From the NCBI RefSeq assembly GCF_900143065.1, contig NZ_FRCX01000006.1, positions 1 through 64,000 of the forward strand: 64,000 bases of DNA. The letters are read 5' to 3'. The stretch is from Duganella sacchari. Lineage in GTDB: Bacteria; Pseudomonadota; Gammaproteobacteria; Burkholderiales; Burkholderiaceae_D. Every line of letters starts with the position of its first letter. Position 1 is the first letter of the stretch. The position numbers were made by a program, and so were the translations under genes. Of this stretch, positions 26,674 to 35,110 are shown in pieces. The notes under the pieces are model-generated. The model ran no database searches, had not been told where the DNA came from, and saw only the letters and a program-made list of their open reading frames with translations.

Positions 26674-28527
26674 TCACGTCGCCGGCAGCGGCGCCATGCC
26701 GTGTGCGCTGGCCACCGTGCTGTCGGTCAGATCGGGCGCTGAACGCGGCAGCACGATCTGGAAGGTGACGCCGTGGCCCGGTGTGCTGTGCACCGCGATA
26801 TGCCCGCCCAACACACCCGTCACCATGGTCTGCACGATGTACAGCCCGAGGCCGGAACCGCCCTGGCCCATGCGCGTGGTGAAGAAGGGATCGTAGATTT
26901 TGCCGCGGTGTTCGGGCGCGATGCCGGCGCCATCGTCCACGTACTGGATATCGACGCGGTCATCCTGCTGGCGCGCGCTGATGCGGACTTGCCCGCTCGG
27001 TTTGCCGGCAAAACCGTGCACCAGCGTGTTTTCCAGCAGATTGCCCAGCACCTGCGCCAGCGGGCCGGGGAAACTGTCCATCTGCAGGCTGTCCTCGATA
27101 TCGACCTCGATGCGGTAGGGCGTGGCCTTCCATGTATTGTGGCTGCTGGCGATGACTTCCTCGACCGTACGCCGCAACGGGAACTGGCGGCGCCGCGCGC
27201 TGGCCTGATCGACCGCCAGCTCCTTGAAGTTGTCGATCAGCCCGGCGGCGCGGTGGGCGTTGCGCTCGATGATTTCACAGGCCAGGCCGCTTTGGGTGAC
27301 GAAGTCTTCCACGGATGAACGTTTCAGCTTGCCGTCCAGCGCCGCTTGGCCAAAGCTGGCCAGGTGCGCCTTGAGCGTGGTGGAGGCGGTCAGGGTGCTG
27401 CCCAGCGGCGTGTTGAGCTCGTGGGCGATGCCGGCCACCAGCCGTCCCAGCGATGCCACTTTTTCGGTCTGCACCAGCTGGTCGGCAGCCACGCGCAAGT
27501 CTTCGTTGGCCTGGCGCAGCTCGGCGGTGCGCTGCTCGACGCGCAGCTCCAGTGCGGCATTGAGTTGCTGAATCTCTTCCTCGCGCGCACGGCGCACCAC
27601 CACTTCCTGCTGTAGCTCGGCGGTGCGGCGTTTGACCATCACGCGCAGCTGGAGGATGAAAGCCATGGCGATGACGATGGCCAGCACCAGCGCGCCCAGC
27701 GGCCGGTAGTCGATTTCATGGTCAAACCGCACCACGGTCCATTTCTGCCGGAAGCTTTCGCGATCGGACTTGGAAATCGTGGCCAGCGCCTGGTTCAGGA
27801 TCGGCACCAGCTCGGACCAGTCGCTGCGCACGCCAAAGCCGACCTGGTAGCTGTATTCGGTTTCGCCGGAGACGCGGATATCGTTGGCGCCCAGTGCTGC
27901 CAGCTGGTGGGTGCCGGTCAAGAGCGGCGCCACCACGGCGCTGACTTCGTCGCGGTGCAGCAGGTCGAGCGCAACCTTGAAGCTTTCCGCCTGCACCGGC
28001 ACGATGGTCGGCCAGTCGCGCGGCATCACCTCGGCCACGCCGGCACGGGTGCTGGCGGCCACCTTCTTGCCGTTCAGATGGCTCAGGGTGGGCGCGGGCG
28101 GCGCGCTGGCGGCGGTGAAAATCACGATCGGCGATGTGAGGTAGGGCTCGGTCAGCGTCATGAAGCGCTGGCGGCTGTCGGTTTGCGAGATGGCGGACAG
28201 CATATCGACCTGGTGCTGGTCCAGCTGGTTGACGACGTTGGCGGCGCCAGCGATGGGCACCAGCTCAAAGCGCACGCCCAGCAACTGCTCGACCCGGTGC
28301 ACGAACTCCAGCGCAATGCCGTGCGGCTTGCCGTCTTCGCCCAGCGATTCGATGGGCGCGCGGGCCGTGTCCACGCCCACGCGGATCACGGGATGGGCGG
28401 CCAGCCAGCCGCGTTGCGCGGCCGAGAGCGAGGCCAGCTCCGGCGCGGCTGCCAGTGGCGTGGCTACGGCAGCCAGCCACAGCCAGCATGCTATGCGTGC
28501 AATCCGAGCTAGTCCGAGCTGTCTCAT
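26674..28527 (-). CDS. Sensor histidine kinase with periplasmic amino-acid-binding-type domain
   Basis: A 617-residue membrane kinase. An N-terminal signal/anchor is followed by an SBP_bac_3 (solute-binding type 3) domain at about residues 45-265 (VIRVGVDTARAPIES). A transmembrane helix (LGALVLAIVIAMAFILQL) and a coiled coil of about 60 residues follow. The HisKA box is LVAGIAHELNTPLG, and the ATPase domain has LGNLLENTLVHG, DDGAGIAPEHR and GGSGLGLYIVQ. Type 3 domains bind polar amino acids, so arginine or ornithine sensing for the divergent ast operon is plausible. No response regulator is adjacent. I start at the ATG at 28527, preceded by AGAGG; upstream frame to 28668 lacks a signal-like start. 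Confidence 0.87.
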   Translation of the reverse strand: MRQLGLARIARIACWLWLAAVATPLAAAPELASLSAAQRGWLAAHPVIRVGVDTARAPIESLGEDGKPHGIALEFVHRVEQLLGVRFELVPIAGAANVVNQLDQHQVDMLSAISQTDSRQRFMTLTEPYLTSPIVIFTAASAPPAPTLSHLNGKKVAASTRAGVAEVMPRDWPTIVPVQAESFKVALDLLHRDEVSAVVAPLLTGTHQLAALGANDIRVSGETEYSYQVGFGVRSDWSELVPILNQALATISKSDRESFRQKWTVVRFDHEIDYRPLGALVLAIVIAMAFILQLRVMVKRRTAELQQEVVVRRAREEEIQQLNAALELRVEQRTAELRQANEDLRVAADQLVQTEKVASLGRLVAGIAHELNTPLGSTLTASTTLKAHLASFGQAALDGKLKRSSVEDFVTQSGLACEIIERNAHRAAGLIDNFKELAVDQASARRRQFPLRRTVEEVIASSHNTWKATPYRIEVDIEDSLQMDSFPGPLAQVLGNLLENTLVHGFAGKPSGQVRISARQQDDRVDIQYVDDGAGIAPEHRGKIYDPFFTTRMGQGGSGLGLYIVQTMVTGVLGGHIAVHSTPGHGVTFQIVLPRSAPDLTDSTVASAHGMAPLPAT

Positions 28528-28589
28528 AGCGCCTCTGGAAGAAAACCGCTTGCCGTGTCTGGATAGCATAAAGACTAGCATCCACGAAG

Positions 28590-28609
28590 ACAAGCAGGCT
28601 GTTGCTTGT
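28590..28609. promoter_or_regulatory. Inverted repeat in the kinase/ast divergent region
   Basis: ACAAGCA (28590-28596) and TGCTTGT (28603-28609) are perfect 7-bp arms with a 6-base spacer, midway between the kinase start and astC. The size and place fit a dimeric regulator site. Confidence 0.4.
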
Positions 28610-28696
28610 TGGCATGGTCGTTCTGGCAAGTTTACTTTGCGGCCAAAAGTAAAAATTCTTGTCGCCATTTGAAAAGAGTTTTAGCATCCCGCTTTT

Positions 28697-28702
28697 TATA
28701 AT
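28697..28702 (+). promoter_or_regulatory. Consensus -10 box of the ast operon
   Basis: TATAAT at 28697-28702, 53 bases before the astC start. No good -35 exists at 16-18 bases (TTGAAA is present but 22 bases away), which suggests activator dependence. The leader holds a small hairpin (GCGGC-GCTGT-GCCGC). Confidence 0.55.
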
Positions 28703-28754
28703 GGGTCCCACGCGGCGCTGTGCCGCACCGTACCCACAATTGATAGGGAATGCC

Positions 28755-29996
28755 ATGAACGCCAAAGATACGACCGTAACCACCCGTCCTGTGACTCGTC
28801 AGACTTTTGATGAGGTCCTGGTGCCGACTTATGCGCCAGCAGCGATGGTTCCGGTGCGTGCGTCGGGCCTGGACCTGTGGGACCAGGCTGGCAAGCATTA
28901 TCTGGATTTCACCTCGGGCATCGCGGTAGCGGCCCTGGGCCATTGCAACCCGGTCGTGGTGGAAGCGCTGACCCGCCAGGCCAACACCCTGTGGCACCTG
29001 GGCAATGGCTACACCAACGAGCCGGTGCTGCGCCTGGCGCTGGCACTGACCGAAGCCACCTTCGCTGACCGCGCCTTCTTCTGCAACTCCGGCGCCGAAG
29101 CCAACGAAGCGGCACTGAAGCTGGCCCGTAAATACGCCCACACCAAATTCGGCGCGCACAAATCGCGCATCATTTCGTGCTACCAGTCGTTCCACGGCCG
29201 TACGCTGTTCACCGTGTCGGTGGGCGGCCAGTCGAAATACACCGAAGGCTTCGAGCCACTGCCACCGTCGATCGATCACATCACCTACAACGATATCGAA
29301 TCGGCCCGCGCCGCCATCGGTGATGACGTTTGCGCCGTGATCGTTGAGCCGCTGCAAGGCGAAGGCGGCGTGGTACCAGGCGACAAAGCCTTCCTGCAAG
29401 AGCTGCGCGACCTGTGCACCAAAACCGGCGCCCTGCTGATCTTCGACGAAGTGCAATCGGGCATGGGCCGTACCGGTGAGCTGTTCCACTACATGAGCTA
29501 TGGCATTACCCCGGACATCCTGACCTCTGCCAAAGCGCTGGGCAATGGCTTCCCGGTGGCCGCCATGCTGACCACCCACGAACTGGCCGCAACGCTGAAC
29601 GTCGGTTCGCACGGCACCACCTACGGCGGCAATCCGATGGCTGCCACCGTGGCGCTGACCGTGCTGGAAACCATCAACCAGCCAGCCTTCCTGGCGCGTG
29701 TGAAAGAAGCGGGCAACAAGCTGCGTTCGACGCTGGAAAAACTGGTGGCCGATTACCCGCAAGTGTTCGCGCAAGTGCGCGGTGCGGGCCTGCTGCTGGG
29801 CGTGGTGGTGACCGATGCCTGGAAAGGCCGTTCGAAAGACATCCAGAAAGCCGTGGAAGCCAACGGCATGATGGTGCTGATCGCTGGCATGGACGTGGTG
29901 CGCCTGGCGCCTGCGCTGATCGTGTCGGATGAGCAGATCGCTGAAGCTGACCGCATCCTGCGCCTGTCGCTGGACGGCATGCTGAAAGCAGCTTAA
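28755..29996 (+). CDS. astC: Succinylornithine transaminase / acetylornithine-type aminotransferase
   Basis: A 413-residue class III PLP aminotransferase. In the arginine succinyltransferase (AST) pathway it converts succinylornithine and 2-oxoglutarate to succinylglutamate semialdehyde and glutamate. Motifs include [49 protein letters not shown] and the PLP lysine in [11 protein letters not shown]. The ATG at 28755 has AGGGA upstream; an in-frame ATG at 28659 lies before the -10 box and is not used. Relatives also act on acetylornithine; the ast neighbours decide the name. First gene of the operon. Confidence 0.93.
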   Translation: MNAKDTTVTTRPVTRQTFDEVLVPTYAPAAMVPVRASGLDLWDQAGKHYLDFTSGIAVAALGHCNPVVVEALTRQANTLWHLGNGYTNEPVLRLALALTEATFADRAFFCNSGAEANEAALKLARKYAHTKFGAHKSRIISCYQSFHGRTLFTVSVGGQSKYTEGFEPLPPSIDHITYNDIESARAAIGDDVCAVIVEPLQGEGGVVPGDKAFLQELRDLCTKTGALLIFDEVQSGMGRTGELFHYMSYGITPDILTSAKALGNGFPVAAMLTTHELAATLNVGSHGTTYGGNPMAATVALTVLETINQPAFLARVKEAGNKLRSTLEKLVADYPQVFAQVRGAGLLLGVVVTDAWKGRSKDIQKAVEANGMMVLIAGMDVVRLAPALIVSDEQIAEADRILRLSLDGMLKAA

Positions 29997-30007
29997 TTTG
30001 TATCACG

Positions 30008-30076
30008 GCGGCGGATTAATGATCCGCCGCTTTACTTTCCGGCCCAGCGCGTCATGCGCGCCGGGCCTGTTCGCAT
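30008..30076 (+). promoter_or_regulatory. Double hairpin between astC and astA
   Basis: A 9-bp stem (GCGGCGGAT at 30008-30016 with ATCCGCCGC at 30022-30030) is followed by TTTACTTT, then a second GC-rich structure (about 30041-30076). The first resembles a leaky terminator. It would lower expression downstream or protect the astC message. AAGGAG for astA starts just after. Confidence 0.5.
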
Positions 30077-30091
30077 TCTTAAGGAGTTCTC

Positions 30092-31129
30092 ATGTATGTA
30101 GTCCGTCCGGTTGAACTTGCGGATATTGCAGCCCTTGAAGCGCTGGCCGCAGTGCCCATGCCGGGAGTGCATACCTTGCCCAAGACGCGCGAGAAAATCC
30201 TCGCCATGATCGAACTGTCGATCGCGTCGTTTGCAGCGCATGTTGATATCCCCAGCGAAGAGGCTTATCTGCTGGTGCTGGAATCGCCTGGCGATAAAAA
30301 AATCGTCGGCACCGCCGCCATGTTTGCGGCCGCAGGTTCCAATGGTACTTACTTCTCCTTCCGTAACGACGTGATCCAGCAGGTCTCGCGTGACCTGAAC
30401 ATCAGCCATAGCGTGCACGCGCTGACGCTGTGCTCCGAACTGACTGGCTACTCGCAGCTGTCGTCGTTCTACGTCGGCGAACGCGAACACGGCACGCCGG
30501 AAGCGGCATTGCTGTCGCGTGCCCGTCTGATGCTGGCCGTGCTGGCGCCGCACCGTTTCTCGGACCGCTTCTTCGTACCGCTGGCCGGCGTGACCGACAG
30601 CGAAGGCGGTTCGCCGTTCTGGGATGCGCTGGGCCGTAAATTCTTCAAGATGGATTTCCTCGACGCTGAACGCGTCATCGGTGGTGCGCGCAACCGCACG
30701 CTGATCGTCGAGCTGATGCCGCACTATCCGGTCTACGTGCCGCTGCTGCCGGGCGACGCGCAGGCGGCCATGGGCCAGATCCATCCATCGGGCGAGCTGG
30801 CGTTCAACCTGCTGACCGCGGAAGGCTTCGAGGCCGATGACTACATCGACATCTTCGACGGCGGCCCGATCCTGCAGGCGCATAAGAACACGCTGCGCAC
30901 CTTTACTGGCGCGCTGCAGCGCCGCGTGGCGACGTCGGTCGATTCGCCAGACCGTGGCCGCGAGCCGCAGCTGCGTTATGCCGTGTCGTCCGGTTCCGAA
31001 CACAACTTCCGCGCCGTGGTCACGCATTGTCCGCCGCTGGAATCCCAACTGAGCGTAGCGCTGTCGGTAGAGGTACAAGAAGCGCTGCAAGTCGCCGAAG
31101 GCGATACCGTCATCTGCGTCAGAATATAA
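30092..31129 (+). CDS. astA: Arginine N-succinyltransferase, first paralogue (AruF-like)
   Basis: A 345-residue AstA/AruF-type enzyme that succinylates the alpha-amino group of arginine (or ornithine) with succinyl-CoA, the first AST step. The GNAT-like core begins YVVRPVELADIAAL, and the family signature FWDALGRKFFKMDFLDAE with LIVELMPHYPVYVPLLP is clear. AAGGAG stands five bases before the ATG. A second paralogue follows directly; in Pseudomonas the two form a heteromer (AruF/AruG). Which one here is AruF or AruG cannot be assigned by eye. Confidence 0.93.
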   Translation: MYVVRPVELADIAALEALAAVPMPGVHTLPKTREKILAMIELSIASFAAHVDIPSEEAYLLVLESPGDKKIVGTAAMFAAAGSNGTYFSFRNDVIQQVSRDLNISHSVHALTLCSELTGYSQLSSFYVGEREHGTPEAALLSRARLMLAVLAPHRFSDRFFVPLAGVTDSEGGSPFWDALGRKFFKMDFLDAERVIGGARNRTLIVELMPHYPVYVPLLPGDAQAAMGQIHPSGELAFNLLTAEGFEADDYIDIFDGGPILQAHKNTLRTFTGALQRRVATSVDSPDRGREPQLRYAVSSGSEHNFRAVVTHCPPLESQLSVALSVEVQEALQVAEGDTVICVRI

Positions 31130-31143
31130 GAACGAGACCACCT

Positions 31144-32199
31144 ATGTTAGTAGTACGCGCAATCAAAGCCGAAGACCTCGACGCCCTGTACGTGATGGCC
31201 ACCCAGGTGGGCAGCGGCATGACCACGCTCAAGCCGGACATGAAGATGATGGGCGACCGCCTGAACATCGCCGTGGCCTCGTTTGCCGAAACCATCCCGC
31301 CCGAACAGCGTGACTATATGTTCGTGATGGAGGATACCGACACCGGCCGCATGGCTGGCGTGTGCGCCATCAAAGGTTCGGTGGGCTTGACGGAGCCGTT
31401 CTACAACTACCGTATCGGCACGCTGGTGCACTCGAGCCGCGAGCTCGATGTGTTTACGCGCATGGACACGCTGTACCTGTCGAACGACCTGACCGGCAGC
31501 ACCGAACTGTGTTCGCTGTTCCTGCATCCCGACTACCGCAGCGGCAACAACGGCAAGCTGCTGTCGAAGAGCCGCTTCCTGTTCATCGCGCAGTTCCCGC
31601 ATCTGTTCACCGAAAAGCTGATCGCTGAGATGCGCGGCTACCAGGAGGAGAGCGGCCGCTCGCCGTTCTACGAAGGCCTGGGCCGTCACTTCTTCAAGAT
31701 GGACTTCGACCATGTCGATGCGCTGACCGCTGTCGGCAAGAAGTCCTTCATCGCCGAACTGATGCCGCGCCAGCCGCTGTACGTCGACTATCTGCCGCAG
31801 GATGCGCAGGAGGTGATCGGCAAGGTGCATACGTCGACCGCACCGGCGCGCCGCCTGCTGGAACAGGAGGGCATGTACTTCGAAGGCTACGTCGATATCT
31901 TCGACGCCGGTCCGGTGCTGCAGGCCCGCGTGTCCGAACTGCGCGCCATGCGCGACAGCACGCTGGCCGAGATTGGCCCCACCACCGACTGGGAATCGGC
32001 GTGCGCGCCGGAGGCTGCGGCGGCCGAACCTATCCTGGTGTCCAACACCACGCTTAAAGATTTCCGCATGATTCTGTCGCAGGCGGTGCCGGTCAACGGC
32101 ACTGTCGCCTTGCCGGAAGCAGAGCAGCAACTGCTGCGCTGCCAAAGCGGCGACACCGTGCGTACCTTGACTCTCAATCCGAGGAAGAACAATGGCTAA
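31144..32199 (+). CDS. astA: Arginine N-succinyltransferase, second paralogue (AruG-like)
   Basis: A 351-residue partner of the preceding gene, with the same fold: LVVRAIKAEDLDALYVMA, FYEGLGRHFFKMDFDHVDA, FIAELMPRQPLYVDYLP. I start at the ATG at 31144, 14 bases after the first paralogue stop; the frame extending to 31027 lies inside the previous gene. The 3' end overlaps astD by eight bases. Together the two subunits commit arginine to the succinylated route. Confidence 0.93.
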   Translation: MLVVRAIKAEDLDALYVMATQVGSGMTTLKPDMKMMGDRLNIAVASFAETIPPEQRDYMFVMEDTDTGRMAGVCAIKGSVGLTEPFYNYRIGTLVHSSRELDVFTRMDTLYLSNDLTGSTELCSLFLHPDYRSGNNGKLLSKSRFLFIAQFPHLFTEKLIAEMRGYQEESGRSPFYEGLGRHFFKMDFDHVDALTAVGKKSFIAELMPRQPLYVDYLPQDAQEVIGKVHTSTAPARRLLEQEGMYFEGYVDIFDAGPVLQARVSELRAMRDSTLAEIGPTTDWESACAPEAAAAEPILVSNTTLKDFRMILSQAVPVNGTVALPEAEQQLLRCQSGDTVRTLTLNPRKNNG

Positions 32200-33661
32200 T
32201 ATCAGCAACTTCATTAACGGCGAATGGCTCGCGGGCAGCGGCGTCGAACTGGTGACCGTCAATCCGGCCAATGGCCAGCAGACCTGGTCCAGCAACGAAT
32301 CCACCGCGCAGGATGTGGCGCAAGCCGCTACCGCAGCACGCGCGGCATTTGACGCGTGGGCACTGACGCCGCTGGCGGACCGTATCGCCGTCTGCACCCG
32401 CTTCCGTGATCTGCTGAAACAGGATGCCGAAGAGCTGGCGCTGCTGATCTCTGAAGAAGTCGGCAAGCCGCTGTGGGAAGCGCGCACCGAAGTGACCACC
32501 ATGGCCAACAAGATCGATATCTCGGTCCAGGCACATGGCGCGCGCACCGGCGAAACCAGCAGCAAGGTCGCGGATGGCGAAGCAGTGCTGCGTCACCGTC
32601 CGCATGGCGTGTTTGGCGTGTTCGGTCCTTACAACTTCCCGGGCCACCTGCCGAACGGCCATATCGTGCCGGCGCTGATCGCCGGTAACACCGTGGTGTT
32701 CAAGCCTAGCGAATACGCTCCGCGCACCGCCGTGAAAACCGTGCAGCTGTGGGAAAAGGCTGGCGTGCCGAAAGGCGTGATCAACCTGGTCAACGGCGGC
32801 CGCGAAACCGGCATCTCGCTGGGCCAGAACGAGGTACTGGACGGCGTGCTGTTCACCGGCAGCTGCCAGACCGGCACCGCGCTGCATAAACAATTCGGCG
32901 GCCAGCCAGGCAAGATGCTGGCGCTGGAAATGGGCGGTAACAATCCGCTGGTAATCTGGGACGCCAAGGAAGTGGATGCTGCCGTGTTCATGGCGGTATC
33001 GTCGGCCTTCATCTCGGCCGGCCAGCGCTGCACTTGCGCGCGCCGTCTGATCCTGCCGGTAGGCGCGGCGGGCGATGCCATCGTTGCACGTCTGGTCGAT
33101 GTGGCCAGCCGCCTGACCATCGGCGGTCCTGCTGCGGAACCGGCGCCGTTCATGGGGCCTGTGGTATCTGCTGCCGTGGCCAAGCGCCTGGTGCAGGCGC
33201 AGGCTGACCTGGTGGCCAAAGGCGGCAAGCTGCTGCTGGAGATGAAACAGCTGGACGCCAATGCGGGCTTCGTGTCGGCGGGTATCGTTGATGTCACCGA
33301 TGTCCAAGGCATTCCGGACGAAGAGTGGTTTGGCCCGCTGCTGCAGATTATCCGCGTGGCGGACTTCGACGGCGCCATCAAGGCGGCCAACAACACCGCA
33401 TTCGGCCTGGCCGCTGCACTGATCTCCAACGACGAAAACCTGTGGAAGATTTTCCAGGTGCGCGCACGCGCCGGCATCGTCAACTGGAACCGTCCAACCA
33501 CCGGCGCCGCCAGCTCGGCGCCGTTTGGCGGCGTGGGCCAGTCGGGCAACCATCGTCCAAGCGCATACTACGCGGCGGACTACTGCGCGTATCCGGTGGC
33601 ATCGATTGAAAACAATGTACTTGAAATGCCTGCGAAGCTGTCGCCGGGCATGCACTTCTAA
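32192..33661 (+). CDS. astD: N-succinylglutamate 5-semialdehyde dehydrogenase
   Basis: A 489-residue aldehyde dehydrogenase that oxidises succinylglutamate semialdehyde to succinylglutamate with NAD+ (AST step 4). The general-base glutamate is in LALEMGGNNP and the nucleophilic cysteine in SAGQRCTCARR; GPYNFPGHLPNGHIVPAL is the typical AstD cofactor loop. Length is normal. It starts inside the 3' end of the second astA, so translation is coupled, and astB follows after 12 bases. Confidence 0.96.
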   Translation: MANISNFINGEWLAGSGVELVTVNPANGQQTWSSNESTAQDVAQAATAARAAFDAWALTPLADRIAVCTRFRDLLKQDAEELALLISEEVGKPLWEARTEVTTMANKIDISVQAHGARTGETSSKVADGEAVLRHRPHGVFGVFGPYNFPGHLPNGHIVPALIAGNTVVFKPSEYAPRTAVKTVQLWEKAGVPKGVINLVNGGRETGISLGQNEVLDGVLFTGSCQTGTALHKQFGGQPGKMLALEMGGNNPLVIWDAKEVDAAVFMAVSSAFISAGQRCTCARRLILPVGAAGDAIVARLVDVASRLTIGGPAAEPAPFMGPVVSAAVAKRLVQAQADLVAKGGKLLLEMKQLDANAGFVSAGIVDVTDVQGIPDEEWFGPLLQIIRVADFDGAIKAANNTAFGLAAALISNDENLWKIFQVRARAGIVNWNRPTTGAASSAPFGGVGQSGNHRPSAYYAADYCAYPVASIENNVLEMPAKLSPGMHF

Positions 33662-33673
33662 AGGGTAGCAGCA

Positions 33674-35011
33674 ATGTCCGCACGCGAATTCAACTTCGAC
33701 GGCCTGGTCGGCCCGTCGCACAACTATGCCGGTCTGTCGTTCGGCAATGTGGCGTCGTTCAACAACGTCAAGAGTGCTTCCAATCCCAAGCTGGCCGCGC
33801 TGCAAGGCCTGGCCAAGATGCGCGCCCTGGCAGCCCGTGGCTTTGGCCAGGCGCTGCTGCCGCCGCAGGACCGTCCGAACTTCCGCCTGCTGCGCAGCGT
33901 GGGTTTCACCGGCTCCGATGCTGAAGTGCTGGCCAAGGCCGCGCAGGAATCGCCGGTGATCCTGGCGTGCGCGTATTCGGCTTCGCCGATGTGGACTGCC
34001 AATGCTGCGACCGTGAGCCCGTCGGCTGACAGCGCCGATGGGCGCCTGCACTTTACTGCGGCTAACCTGAACAACAAGCTGCACCGCGCTTTTGAGCACG
34101 CCCAGTCGGCCCGTTCGCTGCGCGCCATCTTCAAGGATGAAAAGCACTTTGCCGTGCATGATGCGCTGCCAGGTACGCCGGCGTTTGGCGATGAAGGCGC
34201 GGCCAACCACACCCGCTTGTGCAAGGACCATGGCAGCGCTGGCGTCGAGATGTTCGTCTACGGCCGTTCCGAGTTCGATACCTCGATCTCGGCGCCGAAG
34301 AAATATCCTGCCCGCCAGACGCTGGAAGCATCGCAGGCGGTCGCGCGACTGCATGGCCTGTCGGCGGAGCGCAGCGTCTACATTCAGCAGAATCCGGATG
34401 TCATCGATCAGGGCGTGTTCCATAACGACGTGATCGCAGTAGGGAATGCCAATGCACTGTTCTACCACGAGCAGGCATTCGCCGACGAAGCAGGCGCGCT
34501 CGATCAGCTGCGCCGCGCAATGGCCGGCGTGGGCGCTGACCTGAATGCGATCCGCGTCGATACCGCACAGGTGCCGGTGGCCGATGCGGTAGCCAGCTAT
34601 CTGTTCAACAGCCAGCTGCTCAGCAAGGACAATGGCAAGATGGCGCTGGTGATTCCGCAGGAATGCCAGGAGGTGGCTTCGGTCGCCGCCTACCTGCAAG
34701 GCCTGGTCGCCAGCGGCAACGCAATCGATGAACTGATTCACTTCGACCTGCGCCAGTCGATGCGCAACGGCGGCGGTCCTGCGTGCCTGCGTTTGCGCGT
34801 GGCGCTGACCGATGCCGAGGCCAAGGCCATGCATCAAGGCGTGGTGATGACCGAAGCGCTGTACCATACGCTGGTGGCCTGGGTGGAGAAGCATTACCGT
34901 GACCGTCTGGAGCCTGCTGATCTGGCAGATCCGCAACTGGCCATCGAAGTGCATACCGCGTTGGAAGAATTGAGCCGTATACTGGGGATGCCGGGACTCT
35001 ACGACTTGTAA
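33674..35011 (+). CDS. astB: N-succinylarginine dihydrolase
   Basis: A 445-residue amidinotransferase-fold hydrolase that splits succinylarginine into succinylornithine, CO2 and two NH3 (AST step 2). Marks include [19 protein letters not shown], the [20 protein letters not shown] segment with a catalytic histidine, and the C-terminal nucleophile in [11 protein letters not shown]. Length is normal for AstB. Downstream, 99 bases containing a GC-rich hairpin separate it from the NAD-glutamate dehydrogenase gene. Confidence 0.96.
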   Translation: MSAREFNFDGLVGPSHNYAGLSFGNVASFNNVKSASNPKLAALQGLAKMRALAARGFGQALLPPQDRPNFRLLRSVGFTGSDAEVLAKAAQESPVILACAYSASPMWTANAATVSPSADSADGRLHFTAANLNNKLHRAFEHAQSARSLRAIFKDEKHFAVHDALPGTPAFGDEGAANHTRLCKDHGSAGVEMFVYGRSEFDTSISAPKKYPARQTLEASQAVARLHGLSAERSVYIQQNPDVIDQGVFHNDVIAVGNANALFYHEQAFADEAGALDQLRRAMAGVGADLNAIRVDTAQVPVADAVASYLFNSQLLSKDNGKMALVIPQECQEVASVAAYLQGLVASGNAIDELIHFDLRQSMRNGGGPACLRLRVALTDAEAKAMHQGVVMTEALYHTLVAWVEKHYRDRLEPADLADPQLAIEVHTALEELSRILGMPGLYDL

Positions 35012-35110
35012 TACCGTCGTTTCACCCCCATCTGGGGAGGCGCCGCGTAGCCACAAGCCGGCGCGGCCCCCTGCAACAAAAAATACCTACAATGTATTGG
35101 AGAAGCGAAG

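Noticed and set aside
28606..28624. A possible sigma-54 promoter before astC (TTGGCATGGTCGTTCTGG)
   Set aside because: The -24 half fits, but the essential GC of the -12 half is CT, so sigma-54 binding is unlikely, although the E. coli ast operon is sigma-54 dependent.
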